Shown here: positions 59,192 to 61,607 of the stretch, piece by piece
Position numbering within the stretch: the first letter of the stretch is position 1
Layout: every line of letters begins with the position of its first letter
DNA from: Candidatus Mediterraneibacter colneyensis
Lineage (GTDB): Bacteria; Bacillota; Clostridia; Lachnospirales; Lachnospiraceae
DNA: 61,607 nucleotides
Assembly: GCA_019114745.1 (NCBI GenBank)
Contig: DXEY01000155.1
Span: 1 to 61,607 of the forward strand
Direction of reading: 5' to 3'
Made by a program: the position numbers and the translations under genes
Notes under the pieces: model-generated
Seen by the model: the letters and a program-made list of their open reading frames with translations, nothing else
Databases searched by the model: none
What the model was told of the DNA's origin: nothing

Positions 59192-59917
59192 ATGGCAGAG
59201 AAAACAGTAAGAAAACTATCAAAGAAACAGCGGGTTATCCTGATCGCGGCAGCCGCTGCCGCTCTTCTTGCGGGTGCGGCTGCAGGAGGGTGGCTCTATA
59301 TCAACCGGTTTGACGCGGGAGAGTATGTGCAGGCAGTGCTGGATACCTCGTATAAAAATGAAACAGATCAGTATGTTGAAATTACAGGAGTCCCGAAAGA
59401 GGAAGCGGAAAAGATCTTTGAGAATAATCTGGACGCGACAATGGCGGGATTTGAGGATTCAGAGATGCCGGAAGAACTGCGGCCCAGGTACCGGGAACTG
59501 TTCGGCGAGATTGCGGGAAAGGTGAATTATACAGTGGGAGAGCCGAAGCGGAAAGAGGACGGGAGCTATACCGTCGCTGTGACGATCAAACCGATCACGC
59601 TGTTCCCCGATACATATGAACTTTTCCAGACAAGGGCGGAGGAATATGCGTCTCAGGTGACGGACAGTGTGATGAACGGGGCGGAGATGCCCTTAGATGC
59701 CGAGATGCAGAGCCGGATCTACCAGATCTATTACGAAGTTCTCAAAGAGAGGGTAGATTCCGGCATGCTCTATGGAGGCGCCAGAGAGGTGACGCTCCAT
59801 GTGACAAAGGAGGGCAGCCGGGAATTTACGATCGCCCGGGAGGATATGGATGAACTGGACTCCGCGCTGATCGAGGATGCCGAAGCCCGGGAAGACGAAG
59901 TCCGGGAAGAAGAGTGA
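59192..59917 (+). CDS. Membrane-anchored protein of unknown function
   Basis: 241 residues from ATG 59192, preceded by AAAAAGGAGG; upstream in-frame ATGs are poor. A basic N-terminus (KTVRKLSKKQR) and one membrane helix (VILIAAAAAALLAGAAAGGWLYI, about 15-37) are followed by an extracytoplasmic, Glu-rich domain. The family was not recognised, but NETDQYVEITGVPKEEAEKIFENN resembles the repeat region of DUF5105-type lipoproteins of Firmicutes. It follows the permease of ABC pair 2 by 67 bases. Its end is acidic (REDEVREEE). Convergent with lepB after 4 bases. Confidence 0.6.
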   Translation: MAEKTVRKLSKKQRVILIAAAAAALLAGAAAGGWLYINRFDAGEYVQAVLDTSYKNETDQYVEITGVPKEEAEKIFENNLDATMAGFEDSEMPEELRPRYRELFGEIAGKVNYTVGEPKRKEDGSYTVAVTIKPITLFPDTYELFQTRAEEYASQVTDSVMNGAEMPLDAEMQSRIYQIYYEVLKERVDSGMLYGGAREVTLHVTKEGSREFTIAREDMDELDSALIEDAEAREDEVREEE

Positions 59918-59921
59918 ATGT

Positions 59922-60473
59922 TCAGAATGCCTTCATCTCATTGAGCGGCCAGTATTTGAAGAATGCTTTGCCCAGGATTTCATCCTTTGTTACAAAAGTG
60001 TTCTCCCAGTACCGGGAATCTTTTGAATTGTTGCGGTTATCGCCCATAACAAAATAGCAGTCTTCCGGGACAGTATATGGTCCGAAGGAGCCCTCCATGG
60101 GCTCCTTTATGTTTACATCCTGAAGGGGCTCGTCAGATCCGTTTATATAGATGCTGCCGTCACGGATTTCCACTGTTTCTCCGGGAAGCCCGATCACTCG
60201 CTTGATAAAGAGCTGGCTCTCATCGTCCGGATAGCGGAAAATGATAATGTCGAAACGCTCCGGATCAGAGTTGAGATAGGCAAGCCGGTTTCCGAGGATG
60301 CGGTCACCGGGCTTGATGGTGTTTTCCATGGAGCCGGAGGGAATCTCTGCGTTTACGATGATGAAGTTGCTGATAAAAACAGCGGTCAGTATCCCGGCTG
60401 CAATGGCGGCAATCCACAGGAGTAATTCCTTTATAAAAGAGCTCTTTTTGTTCTCGTTATCTTGTCGTGACAT
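59922..60473 (-). CDS. lepB: Signal peptidase I LepB
   Basis: 183 residues, one N-terminal membrane helix. Catalytic Ser is in AEIPSGSMENTIKPGDRIL, the general base Lys in LFIKRVIGLPGETVEI, and the C-terminal boxes are YFVMGDNRNNSKDSRYW. It cleaves signal peptides at the outer face of the membrane. Typical Gram-positive SipS-type length. It has its own promoter on the minus strand. Confidence 0.94.
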   Translation of the reverse strand: MSRQDNENKKSSFIKELLLWIAAIAAGILTAVFISNFIIVNAEIPSGSMENTIKPGDRILGNRLAYLNSDPERFDIIIFRYPDDESQLFIKRVIGLPGETVEIRDGSIYINGSDEPLQDVNIKEPMEGSFGPYTVPEDCYFVMGDNRNNSKDSRYWENTFVTKDEILGKAFFKYWPLNEMKAF

Positions 60474-60507
60474 GATATACCCTTCTTTCTGCCAATGGTC
60501 TGGAATG

Positions 60508-60536
60508 ATTATAACAGATAATCGGGATTATGGAAA
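60508..60536 (-). promoter_or_regulatory. Promoter of lepB
   Basis: On the minus strand TTTCCA (60531-60536), 17 bp and a perfect TATAAT (60508-60513). Confidence 0.65.
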
Positions 60537-60556
60537 CCGTGCTTTGGACTGATGAA

Positions 60557-60616
60557 ATATCCAAAATATAATAAAGCAAATGGATTGCGGTTGATTTGCG
60601 GATATATTTTGGATAT
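60557..60616. repeat. 14-bp inverted repeat at the HTH-Uma2 promoter
   Basis: ATATCCAAAATATA (60557-60570) and TATATTTTGGATAT (60603-60616) are perfect reverse complements separated by 32 bp. The right arm overlaps the -10 of the promoter below, so it looks like an operator pair. Confidence 0.65.
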
Positions 60617-60619
60617 AAT
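60591..60619 (+). promoter_or_regulatory. Promoter of HTH-Uma2 gene
   Basis: TTGATT (60591-60596), 17 bp and a perfect TATAAT (60614-60619). Confidence 0.7.
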
Positions 60620-60708
60620 GAGAACAGATAAAGTGATGGAACAGTACATACCACGGATACGGGACGGAATTTCCTGGTATGGATGGCAGGAGAAAAGAGG
60701 TGTGTATC

Positions 60709-61485
60709 ATGACGGTAAAAGAAATGCAGGAGAGAAAGAAAGAACTGGGATTTTCCTATGCTCAGATCTCGGAGCTTTCAGGGGTCCCGCTGGGAACTGT
60801 CCAGAAAGTGCTCGGCGGTATTACTCTGACCCCGCGCTATGATACGCTTATGGCGCTGGAACGGGTGCTCGGGGAGCGGGAGACCGCTGCTGTGCGTGAG
60901 ACTGCCGCGGCGTATGCGGTGAAAAAGCAGGGCGGGTATACCCTGGATGATTATTATCGTTTTCCCGAAGACGTCAGGGTGGAACTGATCGACGGAGTGA
61001 TCTATGATATGACGGCTCCGGCTTCTGTACATCAGATCATAGGGGGGTATATCTACAGCAGGCTGCTCCAGTATGTCCTTGACAGAGGAGGCGCCTGCCT
61101 GCCCATGATCGCTCCTGTGGATGTACAGCTCGACTGCGACGATAAGACGATGGTAGAGCCGGATGTGGTCGTTGTGTGCGACCGGGATAAGATCATCGAC
61201 CGCTGTATATACGGAGCTCCCGATTTTATCATCGAGGTACTCGCGAAATCGACCAGAAAAAAGGATTCGGTCATAAAACTGAACAAATATCTGAACGCAG
61301 GGGTGCGGGAGTACTGGATGATCGACCCGGAGAAAAAGAAAGTCATCGTGTATGACTTTGAACACGATGAATATCCGGTGGTCTATGGATTTGATGCGAA
61401 AGTTCCCGTCGGAATATGGGACGGGGCCATGGAGATTGATTTTGCCGAAGTATACGAACATGCAAGGTTCCTGTATGAGCGGTGA
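60709..61485 (+). CDS. HTH-Uma2 family endonuclease-fold protein
   Basis: 258 residues from ATG 60709 (AGAGGTG upstream). N-terminal HTH_3-like domain (about 1-50: LGFSYAQISELSGVPLGTVQKVLGG) joined to a Uma2/DUF820 restriction-endonuclease-like domain (about 75-258) with VELIDGVIYDMTAPASVHQIIGGYI, PDVVVVCD and PDFIIEVLAKSTRKKDSVIKLNKYLNAGVREYWMIDP. The acidic PD-(D/E)xK-type residues Asp and Glu-Val-Leu-x-Lys are visible. Biological role unknown for the family; not a transposase. Probably binds its own promoter repeat. Confidence 0.85.
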   Translation: MTVKEMQERKKELGFSYAQISELSGVPLGTVQKVLGGITLTPRYDTLMALERVLGERETAAVRETAAAYAVKKQGGYTLDDYYRFPEDVRVELIDGVIYDMTAPASVHQIIGGYIYSRLLQYVLDRGGACLPMIAPVDVQLDCDDKTMVEPDVVVVCDRDKIIDRCIYGAPDFIIEVLAKSTRKKDSVIKLNKYLNAGVREYWMIDPEKKKVIVYDFEHDEYPVVYGFDAKVPVGIWDGAMEIDFAEVYEHARFLYER

Positions 61486-61607
61486 CCCGGAAGAATATAC
61501 ACTGCACCTGCCCGGACGTATACCGTCATCTGTTGTCCTGTGACGTCTGTAAACACCGCCGTACACAGAATATTCACTTATATAAAAGAAGTATAAACAA
61601 TTCTAAA
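61486..61607. other. 3' end of the window, no gene seen
   Basis: 122 bp after the Uma2 gene with no supported reading frame or clear terminator; AT-rich at the very end. Confidence 0.6.

Noticed and set aside
60709..61485. Transposon origin for the Uma2 gene
   Set aside because: No inverted terminal repeats, target-site duplication or DDE motif; the inverted repeat at the promoter lies on one side only.
1..61607. CRISPR array, insertion sequence, prophage or tRNA genes
   Set aside because: No periodic repeats, transposase or integrase motifs, or cloverleaf with a CCA end were recognised by eye. A tRNA scan would be decisive.

Overview
The window looks like a chromosomal segment of an anaerobic, moderately GC-rich Clostridia bacterium, most like a gut Lachnospiraceae. 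The evidence is the strong AGGAGG-type ribosome binding sites, a Trp T-box leader, a trimeric bifurcating-type [FeFe] hydrogenase operon with a Rex-like operator, an anaerobic-type corrinoid pathway (CbiB, CbiC, CbiP) and fused CobA-HemD. I see no rRNA, tRNA, CRISPR array, phage or insertion sequence. Nearly every gene is intact; the exception is a half-length YczE/DUF6198-like membrane protein.

Layout. (1) 1-8.6 kb: an XRE regulator, then cbiB-cobD-cbiP-hemC, a small DMT transporter, cobA-hemD, a methyltransferase and a TetR regulator. (2) 8.7-12.1 kb: glgB, mazG, the YczE-like fragment and ybaK. (3) 12.2-19.7 kb: a Dpp/Nik-type ABC transporter (two permeases, fused double ATPase, lipoprotein) in one run with a tandem CobU-like protein, CbiC and a precorrin-2 dehydrogenase. 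(4) 19.7-26.2 kb: putP, then a Ktr/Trk potassium system with a membrane-anchored RCK-like protein, followed by a KdpD/KdpE-like two-component system. (5) 26.2-34.9 kb: divergent hydrogenase locus. HydC/B/A with accessory proteins runs rightward; two DRTGG proteins, an RsbW-like ATPase, an H-cluster-like Fe-S protein and a PHP protein run leftward. (6) 35-38.4 kb: GntR/ABC ATPase/ABC permease operon. (7) 38.5-42.7 kb: folate operon folC-folE-HD-folP-folBK. (8) 42.8-45.7 kb: a second H-cluster-like Fe-S protein with a PAS domain, plus a SpoIIE-type phosphatase. (9) 45.7-49.3 kb: pdaA, two orphan microcompartment shell proteins, a HAD hydrolase and a D-lactate dehydrogenase-like enzyme. (10) 49.3-56.1 kb: T-box-controlled trpEGDCFBA, whose codon use differs from its surroundings. 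(11) 56.1-61.6 kb: a paralogous ABC pair, a membrane-anchored unknown, signal peptidase I and an HTH-Uma2 protein.

How it fits together. Regions 1 and 3 supply early and late steps of tetrapyrrole/corrinoid synthesis, but most ring-methylation genes and the cobalt chelatase must lie elsewhere. No cobalamin riboswitch is visible. Regions 5 and 8 together hold catalytic hydrogenase subunits, two hydrogenase-derived probable sensors, two or three HATPase proteins, DRTGG proteins and a PP2C-type phosphatase. I read this as a candidate hydrogen/redox-sensing phospho-signalling system around HydABC, and it is the most interesting feature of the window. Several promoters and operators could be read directly: a Rex-like site before hydC, an 11-bp-period direct repeat before the potassium operon, a perfect palindrome at the GntR promoter and a 14-bp inverted repeat at the HTH-Uma2 promoter.
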